Assembly (NCBI GenBank): GCA_023248505.1
Contig: JAHFEM010000204.1
Coordinates: forward strand, 1 to 5,095
DNA from: Nitrospirota bacterium
Lineage (GTDB): Bacteria > Nitrospirota > Nitrospiria > SBBL01 > Manganitrophaceae
Direction of reading: 5' to 3'
Length of the DNA stretch: 5,095 nt
Part shown: piece by piece, positions 1-5,028 of the stretch
How positions within the stretch are numbered: the first letter of the stretch is position 1
Layout: each line of letters starts with the position of its first letter
Notes under the pieces: model-generated
The model's input: only the letters and a program-made list of their open reading frames with translations
What the model was told of the DNA's origin: nothing
Database searches by the model: none
Program-made: the position numbers and the translations under genes

Positions 1-149
1 TGTGCGCAGTCACCTGCATCGACGACAGAAGCAACCACAGATTATCAGAAATTTGTTTCGTGAAGATCATGTTCGCTATGCATCCTAAAACTACGCACTA
101 TTTGATGGTCGGCTCAGTAACTCAAAGGAATGTGAAAAAACCGGTAGGT

Positions 150-311
150 TTAGATCAGAATAAAGTACGAATCAACACCGTACGCGTGAGTGAACTCGTC
201 CACAGCGAGGTCGGCAACGTTGACCTCGCTGACTGAAAGGTCTTCATTAACCCCAGTAAGGGTGCGAGAGAGACCGCTAAATTCTAGTTCCTGCAAGCTT
301 CCGCCTTCTAC
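150..311 (-). pseudogene. Possible 3' remnant of an unrecognised gene
   Basis: On the minus strand a frame is open for 53 codons between a TAA at 312-314 and a TAA at 150-152, with no ATG, GTG or TTG that makes a convincing start. The peptide is acidic and protein-like, with the stretch LSVSEVNVADLAVDEF and the end YGVDSYFILI. It could be the C-terminal tail of a larger protein whose 5' part has been lost or frameshifted. I do not recognise a family. An overlapping frame on the plus strand (3-236) is also open, so coding here is unproven. The segment contains the hairpin at 203-231. Confidence 0.2.
203..231. repeat. Perfect 10-bp inverted repeat (hairpin)
   Basis: CAGCGAGGTC at 203-212 is the exact reverse complement of GACCTCGCTG at 222-231, with a 9-nt spacer that could extend the stem through two G-T pairs. 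No T-run follows on either strand, so it is not a standard intrinsic terminator. It may be an accidental product of a coding segment or a REP-like hairpin. Confidence 0.5.
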
Positions 312-397
312 TTAAAACGGTTAATATCTGATCTCGAAACCATCGCAATTTCTGTGAGAGTTTTGGTACCTTTGTTGGAATTTAACCAAATGTGGAA

Positions 398-417
398 AGC
401 ATCTCAAACCCGGGGGT
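398..417. repeat. Left arm of the 20-bp inverted repeat
   Basis: Twenty bases exactly complementary in reverse to 516-535. It is GC-rich at its inner end, with CCCGGGGGT facing the interior of the element. Confidence 0.85.
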
Positions 418-494
418 CGCTATGGAAGCCGAGGGGCCTCCGATGAAAGCTGCCGGAAGAATGGACCTACGCTGTTGGCTTCAGATGCATTATC

Positions 495-671
495 CTATGC
501 GCTGTGATACTCTTTACCCCCGGGTTTGAGATGCTCTCGATAAAAACCCGATCGGCTGATCCCCTCTACCGGTAATTCCTCGTATACCGTCACGGCGTGC
601 CATCCGGATTGCAGCCGTTCCTCAATCCACGCCCGATGCAGGGAAGTGTATGGGATCGTTGCGGAGATTAT
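495..671 (-). pseudogene. Transposase-like helix-turn-helix fragment
   Basis: A minus-strand frame of 58 codons lies between a TGA at 672-674 and a TAG at 495-497. Residues 11-45 read like the DNA-binding part of an insertion-sequence transposase: HRAWIEERLQSGW, then AVTVYEEL, then ISRSGFYR. This resembles the IstA-type pattern of an addressing helix, a YxxL segment and a recognition helix. The last 13 residues come from the inverted repeat and the element interior, so the gene is broken there. There is no start, no DDE catalytic domain and no IstB partner. The family assignment rests on a short motif seen by eye. A chance open frame remains possible. Confidence 0.3.
516..535. repeat. Right arm of the 20-bp inverted repeat
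   Basis: Exact reverse complement of 398-417. Read on the minus strand, its sequence is continuous with the open frame of the transposase-like fragment (codons for HLKPGG), so the element boundary lies inside that frame. Confidence 0.85.
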
Positions 672-713
672 TCACAAGCCGGGGGAAGCGCTGATCGTCG
701 ATTGATTCTTGGT

Positions 714-911
714 TTATGTCGATTCCAATCCCCCCTCTCGGGCCAGTGCATTGACCACTCCCCCTTGAGCCGTCTCCGCCAAGAGACGCAACGCGCGATA
801 GAGATTGGACTTGCCGCTTCCATTCGCGCCGGTGATGACATTGAGGCGGCCAAGCGGAATCACCATCTCAAAGAGAGATCGATAGTTATCGACGGCAAGG
901 GTCGTGATCAT
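714..911 (-). pseudogene. Truncated AAA/SMC-type ATPase, N-terminal 65 codons
   Basis: The fragment begins with an ATG at 911 (MITTLAVDNYRSL), the usual start of the RecF/SMC-like AAA ATPases often annotated as 'AAA family ATPase'. Residues 28-35 form a Walker A motif, GANGSGKS, followed by NLYRALRLLAETAQGG and NALAREGGLEST. A TAA then ends the frame. Family members normally run to several hundred residues, with Walker B and the ABC signature near the C-terminus, all missing here. I preferred 911 to the in-frame ATG at 959 because family similarity begins at 911; the 16 extra residues look unrelated. The upstream GAG gives only a weak ribosome-binding site. The fragment is almost certainly non-functional, cut by the event that brought in the debris to its left. 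Confidence 0.7.
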
Positions 912-968
912 ACCGAGCTCACATAAAAATAGGTGGCCAAGGAGATGCTCGCAATGCAATTTGCCTTT

Positions 969-985
969 TTCAGCTTTGGGCTGAA
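969..985. repeat. 6-bp stem hairpin downstream of the oxygenase gene
   Basis: TTCAGC at 969-974 pairs with GCTGAA at 980-985 across a 5-nt loop. It lies about 70 bp past the oxygenase stop on that gene's strand. On the minus strand it is followed by A residues rather than T, so it is at best an RNA 3'-end hairpin and not a canonical terminator. Confidence 0.35.
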
Positions 986-1054
986 CGGATTCACCGACGA
1001 ATGAAGTCTCTTAACCGGTTACTAAGGAGCTGTCGGAAGAGTCCATCCGTGCCG

Positions 1055-2056
1055 CTAGAGAATCTCACGATGTAACTGCGGAAAGACTTTGGAGACTTTG
1101 CTTAACAGATAATCGCCATAGGTCCCATGAAAGTCGTGGACGCTGGCATGATCCCAACGCGCTTCCTTGTTGTCATTCACCTCGGTTTCCATTTCGATCG
1201 GCCTTACCTCCGCATTGAAGTTTGGATCGAAGAAAAAAGCAAACGATAAACGATCAGAACCCGCTCGATTTCGCACGAGGTGAGGGGTGGACAAATAGCG
1301 GCCTTTCGTCAGGCGATCGAGCATGTCTCCGATGTTGCAGACAAAGGAGTGGGGGATGGGCGGCGCCTCCACCCAGCGGGACTTTACTTTTACCTGCAAT
1401 CCTCCCGACAGATCTTGCCGCAGAATCGTCAGTAATCCATAATCGGTATGCTCTCCCACGCTCAAGCTCGATTGAGTATCGGGGCCGAATGAATCGGCAG
1501 GATAGTTAAAGATCCGAAATAAGGTCAGGGGGTCTGATGTGTAGCGGTCTGCAAAGTAAGATCTTTCCAACCCGAGGCTCAGCGAAACGGCCGCCATCAA
1601 AGCGTGTCCAAGCCGTGTCATCGCTGCCATATATTCCAGCGTGATCTCTCGGAATGGCGAATGGGAAGGGAAAAGATTGGGACCGTGCAACGGGGTCCCC
1701 GCCTTCACGAGGGGATGGTCCTCCTTCAGCTCCGCGCCGAAATAAATTCCCTCCTTCAAATCAGGCTTGCCGGAGGTCAGCTCGGCGCCGACGGGGAAGT
1801 ATCCTCGCCAGGCCCTCCCGCCCCGCGACATCCGAATCTTCAGTTTTGTATCGAGATCTTGGGCGAAGAATTGCCGGCTGAGCGCCTCCAACCGCTGTTG
1901 AAGATTTTCATCCACCCCATGCCCGACAATGTAAAAAAACCCAAAATCACGACAAGCCTGTCCGATTCTCGCTGCAACCTCCTGACGATCTCCGACCCCG
2001 GAAACAAGCGGGTTGATGTCGATCACCGGGATCTCTGAATGAGCCTCTGGCGCCAT
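1055..2056 (-). CDS. Isopenicillin N synthase-type 2-oxoglutarate/Fe(II) oxygenase
   Basis: A 333-residue soluble enzyme of the non-haem iron dioxygenase superfamily, IPNS/gibberellin-oxidase branch. Residues 8-50 form the N-terminal DIOX_N region (IPVIDI, then DFGFFYIVGHGV). The C-terminal jelly-roll has the iron-binding triad H203 and D205 (GEHTDYG) and H259 (STPHLVRN). R269 and S271 (DRLSFAFFFDP) form the RxS pair that normally binds the 2-oxoglutarate carboxylate, so this is probably a 2-oxoglutarate user rather than a true IPNS. The length matches the family, and no signal peptide or membrane segment is visible. The ATG at 2056 is preceded by AGAGGG 13 nt upstream, rather far, but no earlier in-frame start exists. 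The gene stands alone: no NRPS or other biosynthetic gene adjoins it, so the substrate is unknown. Such lone oxygenases are common and often misnamed 'isopenicillin N synthase'. Confidence 0.93.
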   Translation of the reverse strand: MAPEAHSEIPVIDINPLVSGVGDRQEVAARIGQACRDFGFFYIVGHGVDENLQQRLEALSRQFFAQDLDTKLKIRMSRGGRAWRGYFPVGAELTSGKPDLKEGIYFGAELKEDHPLVKAGTPLHGPNLFPSHSPFREITLEYMAAMTRLGHALMAAVSLSLGLERSYFADRYTSDPLTLFRIFNYPADSFGPDTQSSLSVGEHTDYGLLTILRQDLSGGLQVKVKSRWVEAPPIPHSFVCNIGDMLDRLTKGRYLSTPHLVRNRAGSDRLSFAFFFDPNFNAEVRPIEMETEVNDNKEARWDHASVHDFHGTYGDYLLSKVSKVFPQLHREIL

Positions 2057-2098
2057 TTGTATAAAATGACCCTCTGAAATATGGGAAGAACCAGCTTA

Positions 2099-2127
2099 AT
2101 GATAAGAAAAGCCTTTTGGAAAGTCAA
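2099..2127 (-). promoter_or_regulatory. Sigma70-type promoter of the oxygenase gene
   Basis: On the minus strand TTGACT (2127-2122) and TATCAT (2104-2099) are separated by exactly 17 bp. The predicted transcript start near 2092 gives a leader of about 36 nt that contains the AGAGGG at 2075-2070. Confidence 0.55.
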
Positions 2128-2353
2128 AGGAGCAGGGAAATACCGGGTTCAGGAAAATCACCGTTATATTAATCGCACTTTCCTATTTTGACGTATCTGA
2201 TCGGTTGACATGATTCGACAATCATCATATTTGTGTTCGATATGAGATATCCTCCTATAACGGATTGTATCTATTCCTCTCATCAAAAAATACCCTGAAT
2301 TTCCGTCTTGTCAAGCCGATAGTATCCTTTTTCGGGTTATTTATAAAGAGGAT

Positions 2354-2365
2354 AGCCGATCGGCT
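2354..2365. promoter_or_regulatory. Candidate operator: 12-bp perfect palindrome
   Basis: AGCCGATCGGCT is a perfect palindrome ending 2 bp before the -35 box of the FHA-PilZ promoter. A half-site, AGCCGAT, occurs 40 bp upstream at 2314-2320, and both lie in a larger imperfect inverted repeat (CTTGTCAAGC from 2307, GCTTGACAA to 2374). The position suits an activator or repressor site. The protein that binds it is unknown. Confidence 0.4.
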
Positions 2366-2367
2366 GC

Positions 2368-2395
2368 TTGACAAAACCCATACGAGATTTATACT
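2368..2395 (+). promoter_or_regulatory. Strong sigma70-type promoter of the FHA-PilZ gene
   Basis: A consensus TTGACA (2368-2373) and TATACT (2390-2395) are separated by 16 bp. Transcription would start near 2402, giving a leader of about 25 nt. GAGA at 2417-2420, 7 nt before the ATG at 2428, is the only nearby purine-rich ribosome-binding site. Confidence 0.65.
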
Positions 2396-2427
2396 TCTTT
2401 ATGAAGGGGTCTTTCTGAGATGGTTGA

Positions 2428-3174
2428 ATGATGGCTGAAGACGATACATTGAATTCGGAAGCGGATTTATGGGTCGACACCTCTCTCCGGCCCGGCGTAC
2501 ATTACCTTATGGCGATGTCAGGCCCTTTCCTGGGTGAAAAATATGCGGTCGATCAACCCTATCTCATCATCGGCCGGGACACGACCTTGGAAATCTCCGT
2601 TCCCGACCGGACCGCCTCCCGCCGGCATGCAGAAATCAGCAAGAGCCACGGGCGAATCATCATCCGGGACCTATCGAGCAGAAATGGATTGTTCATGAAT
2701 AATCTAAGGGTCGAAGAGTGGGTTTTAAGGAATGGGGATCTGATCCGGATCGGAGGCTCTCTCCTCCAATTTGTGGAGGCCGAAAGCCGTCGAAGCTTTT
2801 ATGTCGGGAAGCACCACTCGAAGGTCTCAGGCCAGCGGAAACATCCCAGATTCTCGTTGATCGCAATCGGAGACGGATACCTCACGGAGCAAAAATTACC
2901 GATAGAGATCCTCTCGATCAAAGATATCAGCCGCGCCGGAATCGGGATTTTTTCAAAAAGCAGGATTGAAAACGAAGTAGAAGTAAAGATTGCCGTTTAC
3001 TTCAAGAATCAAGAAAAGGAAATCGTCGCTGAAAGTATGACCGGACTCGTCCTTTCTTGCAATGAATGGCGCGGGGGGAACTATATGATCAGCATTCGCT
3101 TCCACCAGCCGATTTCAGAAAACACCTCGCCCGGACTTCACGTCCGTCTCACCGAGCTCGAAAAAATCTTTTAG
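2428..3174 (+). CDS. FHA-PilZ fusion signalling protein
   Basis: A 248-residue cytoplasmic protein with two sensory modules and no enzyme domain. Residues about 25-118 form a forkhead-associated (FHA) domain, a phosphothreonine-peptide reader, with G49-R50, S64-R65-R66-H67 and the N86-G87 turn in DLSSRNGLFMN. R50, S64 and N86 are the positions that contact phosphothreonine in the family. After a linker, residues about 134-248 form a PilZ domain, a c-di-GMP receptor. It has the RxxxR motif (RKHPR, R137 and R141) and the D/NxSxxG motif (D166, S168, G171 in DISRAG), both complete, so c-di-GMP binding is likely. No membrane segment is seen. Two adjacent ATGs (2428, 2431) give MM; either could be used. 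It stands alone behind its own promoter and converges on a histidine kinase. The inferred role is to couple a Ser/Thr-kinase signal to c-di-GMP level; no partner is encoded nearby. Confidence 0.9.
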   Translation: MMAEDDTLNSEADLWVDTSLRPGVHYLMAMSGPFLGEKYAVDQPYLIIGRDTTLEISVPDRTASRRHAEISKSHGRIIIRDLSSRNGLFMNNLRVEEWVLRNGDLIRIGGSLLQFVEAESRRSFYVGKHHSKVSGQRKHPRFSLIAIGDGYLTEQKLPIEILSIKDISRAGIGIFSKSRIENEVEVKIAVYFKNQEKEIVAESMTGLVLSCNEWRGGNYMISIRFHQPISENTSPGLHVRLTELEKIF

Positions 3175-3201
3175 ATCGCTCCTGCAAGATCTTCTCTCCC
3201 T

Positions 3202-3240
3202 TAAAAAAAAGGACGATCCCGAAATGCGGCCCTTTTTATT
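3202..3240. terminator. Bidirectional terminator between convergent genes
   Basis: A run of eight A at 3203-3210 followed by GG pairs with CCTTTTTATT at 3231-3240 around an 18-nt loop that contains a small GC helix. Both strands end in a T-run after the stem, so it can stop the FHA-PilZ transcript and the oppositely directed kinase transcript. The kinase TAA (3236-3238) lies inside it, and the FHA-PilZ stop is 27 bp upstream. Confidence 0.55.
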
Positions 3241-4138
3241 TCTCCGATAGATCATACGGCAGACTCACTTCAAAAGTGGACCCGCTGCCGATCAGGCTGC
3301 TGACTTCGATCTTTCCCTTCAGAAGCTCAACCGATTTTTTGACAATCGATAACCCGAGGCCGGTCCCTAAATGGGAGGCGGATAAATCGACCTGAAAGAA
3401 GGGCTCAAATATATTTGCGAAGTCCTTCTCGGAGATACCGATGCCGGTGTCGGAGCAAACGATCGAGACCCTCTTCTCATAATAATAGTTGACGACCCTG
3501 ATCGTAATGATTCCCTGGTCTGTAAATTTAATCGCATTGCTGATCAGGTTCGTAAAGATCTGCCAGATCCTTCCGGGATCTGAGCGGATGGAAGGAAGCG
3601 TCGGATCGTCCACGATCTCGATCCGTAACCCTTTTTCGTCCGCCGCCGACTTCAAATTGCCGCCGACCTCCTTAAGGATCTCGGAAAGAGAAATCTCCTC
3701 GACCTGAACCGCCATTTTCCCCGCTTCAATTTTATTGAGATCGAGGATTGTATTGATGAAATCGAGGAGAATCTGGGCATTCCGGTAAATGCGGTCGACC
3801 ATCTCTTTTTGCTTCGCCTTGTCTTCGCCGATCACCGGATTCTTCAGCAGGCCGCTATATCCCAAGATGGCATTGAGCGGCGTTCGGATCTCATGAGAGA
3901 CGATGGAGAGGATTTGAGACTTGAACCGGTTGGCTTCTTCCGCTTCCGCCGTTTTTTGGGTTAGCTTTTCTTGGATTTCCTTTAAATATGTAATTTCGAC
4001 CGAGAGCCCGCGGTAGACCTTTTTATTTCTTCTCTCCGCCGCATGCACCCCGGTATGAAACCAGACCGTTCGCCCATCCGCCGCAATAAATCGATGGTCA
4101 ATCGACTGGTCTTCTCCTTCCAGGGGGTCTACGCCCAA
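3236..4138 (-). CDS. Orphan PAS-type sensor histidine kinase, 5'-truncated
   Basis: The 300-residue product begins in the last strands of a PAS domain plus its PAC segment (about 13-55: DHRFIAADGRTVWFH, YRGLSVEITYLKEI). A short coiled coil (about 52-75) and a HisKA domain with phospho-acceptor H82 in SHEIRTPLNAILGYS follow. The HATPase domain is complete: N box (N197, N201), G1 DTGIG (230-234), F box FEPFFQ (244-249) and G2 GTGLGLS (258-264). Catalysis looks intact, but the front half of the PAS sensor is missing. There is no ATG near the front. The only start is TTG at 4138, inside an inverted repeat, with an in-frame stop at 4187-4189. Residues 1-12 do not look like PAS. This suggests a rearrangement replaced the original 5' end. 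No membrane segment or adjacent response regulator is seen. It may be a fragment, or a cytoplasmic kinase without its input. Confidence 0.85.
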   Translation of the reverse strand: MGVDPLEGEDQSIDHRFIAADGRTVWFHTGVHAAERRNKKVYRGLSVEITYLKEIQEKLTQKTAEAEEANRFKSQILSIVSHEIRTPLNAILGYSGLLKNPVIGEDKAKQKEMVDRIYRNAQILLDFINTILDLNKIEAGKMAVQVEEISLSEILKEVGGNLKSAADEKGLRIEIVDDPTLPSIRSDPGRIWQIFTNLISNAIKFTDQGIITIRVVNYYYEKRVSIVCSDTGIGISEKDFANIFEPFFQVDLSASHLGTGLGLSIVKKSVELLKGKIEVSSLIGSGSTFEVSLPYDLSEK

Positions 4139-4212
4139 ACCGCCGAAATTTCTGCCAGGCTGAAAATTGGGGAATACGCCATATATTTAAGCCACCAGGG
4201 AGGCACTTGCAT
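4129..4212 (-). CDS. Possible 27-residue leader peptide overlapping the kinase start
   Basis: An ATG at 4212 opens a 27-codon frame ending in TAG at 4129-4131. The peptide starts MQVPPWWLKYMAYSP, is aromatic and hydrophobic, and ends LAEISAVWA. Its last codons overlap the kinase TTG at 4138 in another frame, so translation of the kinase could be coupled to it. No good ribosome-binding site precedes it. The end LAEISAVWA is also encoded on the plus strand at about 4333-4359 by the other copy of the repeat, and the differences fall at third positions of alanine codons. It could equally be an accidental frame. Confidence 0.2.
   Translation of the reverse strand: MQVPPWWLKYMAYSPIFSLAEISAVWA
4131..4160. 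repeat. Left copy of the 30-bp inverted repeat
   Basis: Read on the minus strand this matches 4331-4360 at 27 of 30 bases, with a 20-bp perfect core (4133-4152, GAAATTTCGGCGGTTTGGGC). It overlaps the kinase TTG start. Confidence 0.85.
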
Positions 4213-4214
4213 CA

Positions 4215-4238
4215 ATTAACTGTTAATCTTCATATGAA
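4215..4238. promoter_or_regulatory. Two adjacent dyads in the kinase/nikR gap
   Basis: ATTAAC-T-GTTAAT at 4215-4227 and the palindrome TTCATATGAA at 4229-4238 lie side by side midway between the divergent genes. They could be operators, including for NikR acting on its own gene, but match no operator I know. No convincing promoter was found for either gene in this gap. Confidence 0.25.
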
Positions 4239-4330
4239 CGATTTTAGCGAGACTGGCCTTGGAATCAGGCAGCTGGACGACTTCGATCATCCAAATTTGG
4301 TCGAATCATTCAAAAATCCACTCAAAAATG

Positions 4331-4360
4331 GGCTGGCGGAAATTTCGGCGGTTTGGGCTT
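4331..4360. repeat. Right copy of the 30-bp inverted repeat
   Basis: The perfect 20-bp core is at 4339-4358. The TTG at 4353-4355, the only usable nikR start, occupies the same position in this copy as the kinase TTG does in the left copy; the next codon is GGC in both. Together with the 170-bp interior this looks like a 230-bp terminal-inverted-repeat element, though no exact target duplication is visible. Confidence 0.85.
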
Positions 4361-4766
4361 ACAACCCCGGTTTGGGGTATCTATCCATGAAAGTCTTCTC
4401 AAAGAGTTCGATCGTTTTATAGAAGAAAAACATTATACTAACCGCTCCGAGGCCCTGCGTGATTTAATTCGGGACCACTTGGTAGAACAGGAGTGGGATG
4501 AAAACAAAGAAACAATCGGAACGATTACGATCGTCTACGATCATGGAGTCCCTGAGCTAATGGAAAAATTAACGGACCTACAGCACCACTATTCAAAGCT
4601 GATCCGTTCAACTCTCCACATCCATCTCGATGAGCATCGCTGCCTGGAAGTTCTGGCCGTGCGGGGTCGGAGTGGAGAAGTCAAAAAAATCGCCGATTCT
4701 CTCATCGCAACCAAAGGGGTGAAGCATGGCAAGCTGACCGCCACCACTACAGGGAAGGATCTCTAA
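4353..4766 (+). CDS. nikR: NikR nickel-responsive ribbon-helix-helix regulator
   Basis: A 137-residue repressor that binds DNA when loaded with Ni(II) and normally shuts off nickel import. Residues about 6-45 are the ribbon-helix-helix domain (RFGVSI strand, helices through FIEEKHYTNRSEALRDLIRDHLV). Residues about 53-134 form the ACT-like metal-binding and tetramerisation domain. The square-planar nickel site is complete: H78 from one subunit, and H89, H91 and C97 from its neighbour (QHHYSKLIRSTLHIHLDEHRCLEV), matching E. coli H76, H87, H89 and C95. Length is normal. The start must be TTG at 4353, since the frame is open upstream to a stop at 4245 with no ATG or GTG. No clear Shine-Dalgarno precedes it, and the start lies in the inverted repeat, so the native 5' end may have been altered. 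It is divergent from the kinase and followed by the start of another gene on the same strand. Confidence 0.93.
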   Translation: MGLQPRFGVSIHESLLKEFDRFIEEKHYTNRSEALRDLIRDHLVEQEWDENKETIGTITIVYDHGVPELMEKLTDLQHHYSKLIRSTLHIHLDEHRCLEVLAVRGRSGEVKKIADSLIATKGVKHGKLTATTTGKDL

Positions 4767-4771
4767 GCGCA

Positions 4772-4797
4772 GCATATAGAAATGCCGAAATGTTTTT
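4772..4797 (+). terminator. Weak terminator candidate after nikR
   Basis: GCAT-ATAGAA-ATGC forms only a 4-bp stem, followed 5 nt later by six T. It is poor as an intrinsic terminator, so read-through toward the next gene is possible. Confidence 0.2.
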
Positions 4798-4983
4798 TGA
4801 TGTAACCGGCCGACTTTCGTTGACAACCCTGATTGTCTCAAGTCACCCTTCTTATAGCTTTTCGAGTTTACAGTCTTGATTTAATCTTGTACATCAGCAA
4901 CACGTGCCCTTTTTAGCGGGTTCGATCGACGTTGTAGTAGATAAACCGGGCCTGTATGATCGGTGACAGCTTGCTATCCGAAC

Positions 4984-5013
4984 TTGATTCTGATATAAAT
5001 GCTTTTATATAAT
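4984..5013 (+). promoter_or_regulatory. Promoter with a dyad over the -10 box
   Basis: TTGATT (4984-4989) and a consensus TATAAT (5008-5013) are 18 bp apart. A perfect dyad, ATATAAA-TGCT-TTTATAT (4993-5010), covers the spacer and half of the -10 box, the right place for a repressor. Transcription would start near 5020, only about 9 nt before the ATG at 5029, so the message would be nearly leaderless. NikR is an obvious candidate regulator from its position, but the dyad does not match the E. coli GTATGA-N16-TCATAC operator. Confidence 0.5.
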
Positions 5014-5028
5014 CGCCTGGATCCCAAG

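Larger units (their letters stand above)
395..538. mobile_element. MITE-like element with perfect 20-bp inverted arms
   Basis: The arms at 398-417 and 516-535 are exact reverse complements over 20 bp (core GCATCTCAAACCCGGGGGT), and 22 of 23 positions match if extended to 395 and 538. The 98-bp interior has no coding capacity. Short size, no ORF and long terminal inverted repeats fit a non-autonomous miniature element or the fused ends of a deleted insertion sequence. No clear target-site duplication is visible: the left flank reads TTAACCAAATGTG and the right flank GATAAAAACCC. The element lies next to a transposase-like fragment and may be its remains. An RNA made here would fold into a strong hairpin. 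Confidence 0.55.
1..713. other. Decayed intergenic region with mobile-element debris
   Basis: No intact gene is visible here. The first 20-30 codons on the plus strand are open in three frames up to stops at 61-63, 107-109 and 234-236, so the tail of an upstream gene cannot be excluded, but none is recognisable. The rest holds the possible remnant at 150-311, the inverted-repeat element at 395-538, and the transposase-like fragment at 495-671. The mixture of short broken frames and inverted repeats indicates repeated insertion and deletion. Confidence 0.5.
2057..2427. other. 371-bp divergent control region
   Basis: This AT-rich stretch separates two divergent genes and contains no plausible coding frame. 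Near its left end is a leftward promoter for the oxygenase, and near its right end a rightward promoter for the FHA-PilZ gene. In between lie two TTGAC boxes 17 bp apart (2188 and 2205), the second followed by only a poor -10 (TATTTG, 2228-2233). A pair of GCCGAT motifs and a 12-bp palindrome sit just before the right promoter. The middle, about 2130-2300, holds nothing else I can assign. Confidence 0.6.

Noticed and set aside
3..236. Plus-strand open frame of 77 codons at the window start
   Set aside because: No family resemblance, ordinary length for chance, and it conflicts with the minus-strand frame at 150-311; neither can be established.
597..926. 109-codon open frame on the plus strand
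   Set aside because: It runs antisense across the ATPase fragment, has no family resemblance, and is a shadow of that reading frame.
1012..1021. TAACCGGTTA palindrome after the oxygenase gene
   Set aside because: Short, without a promoter or T-run nearby; likely by chance.
1604..2038. 144-codon open frame on the plus strand
   Set aside because: It is fully antisense to the oxygenase, whose catalytic residues confirm the minus strand as coding.
3066..3395. 109-codon plus-strand frame crossing from FHA-PilZ into the kinase region
   Set aside because: It overlaps two well-supported genes and the terminator between them; no conserved motif.
4207..4422. 71-codon plus-strand frame starting TTG and overlapping the nikR start
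   Set aside because: It overlaps nikR by 70 bp in another frame and has no recognisable domain. Only the LAEISAVWA segment, shared with the repeat, is of interest, and it is reported separately.
4608..4841. 77-codon minus-strand frame
   Set aside because: Antisense to the nikR metal-binding domain; a shadow frame.
4916..4931. GGTTCGATC resembling a tRNA T-loop
   Set aside because: No acceptor, D or anticodon arms can be folded around it.
4953..4980. GTATGA motif as an E. coli-type NikR operator half-site
   Set aside because: The partner TCATAC is absent at the required 16-bp spacing.
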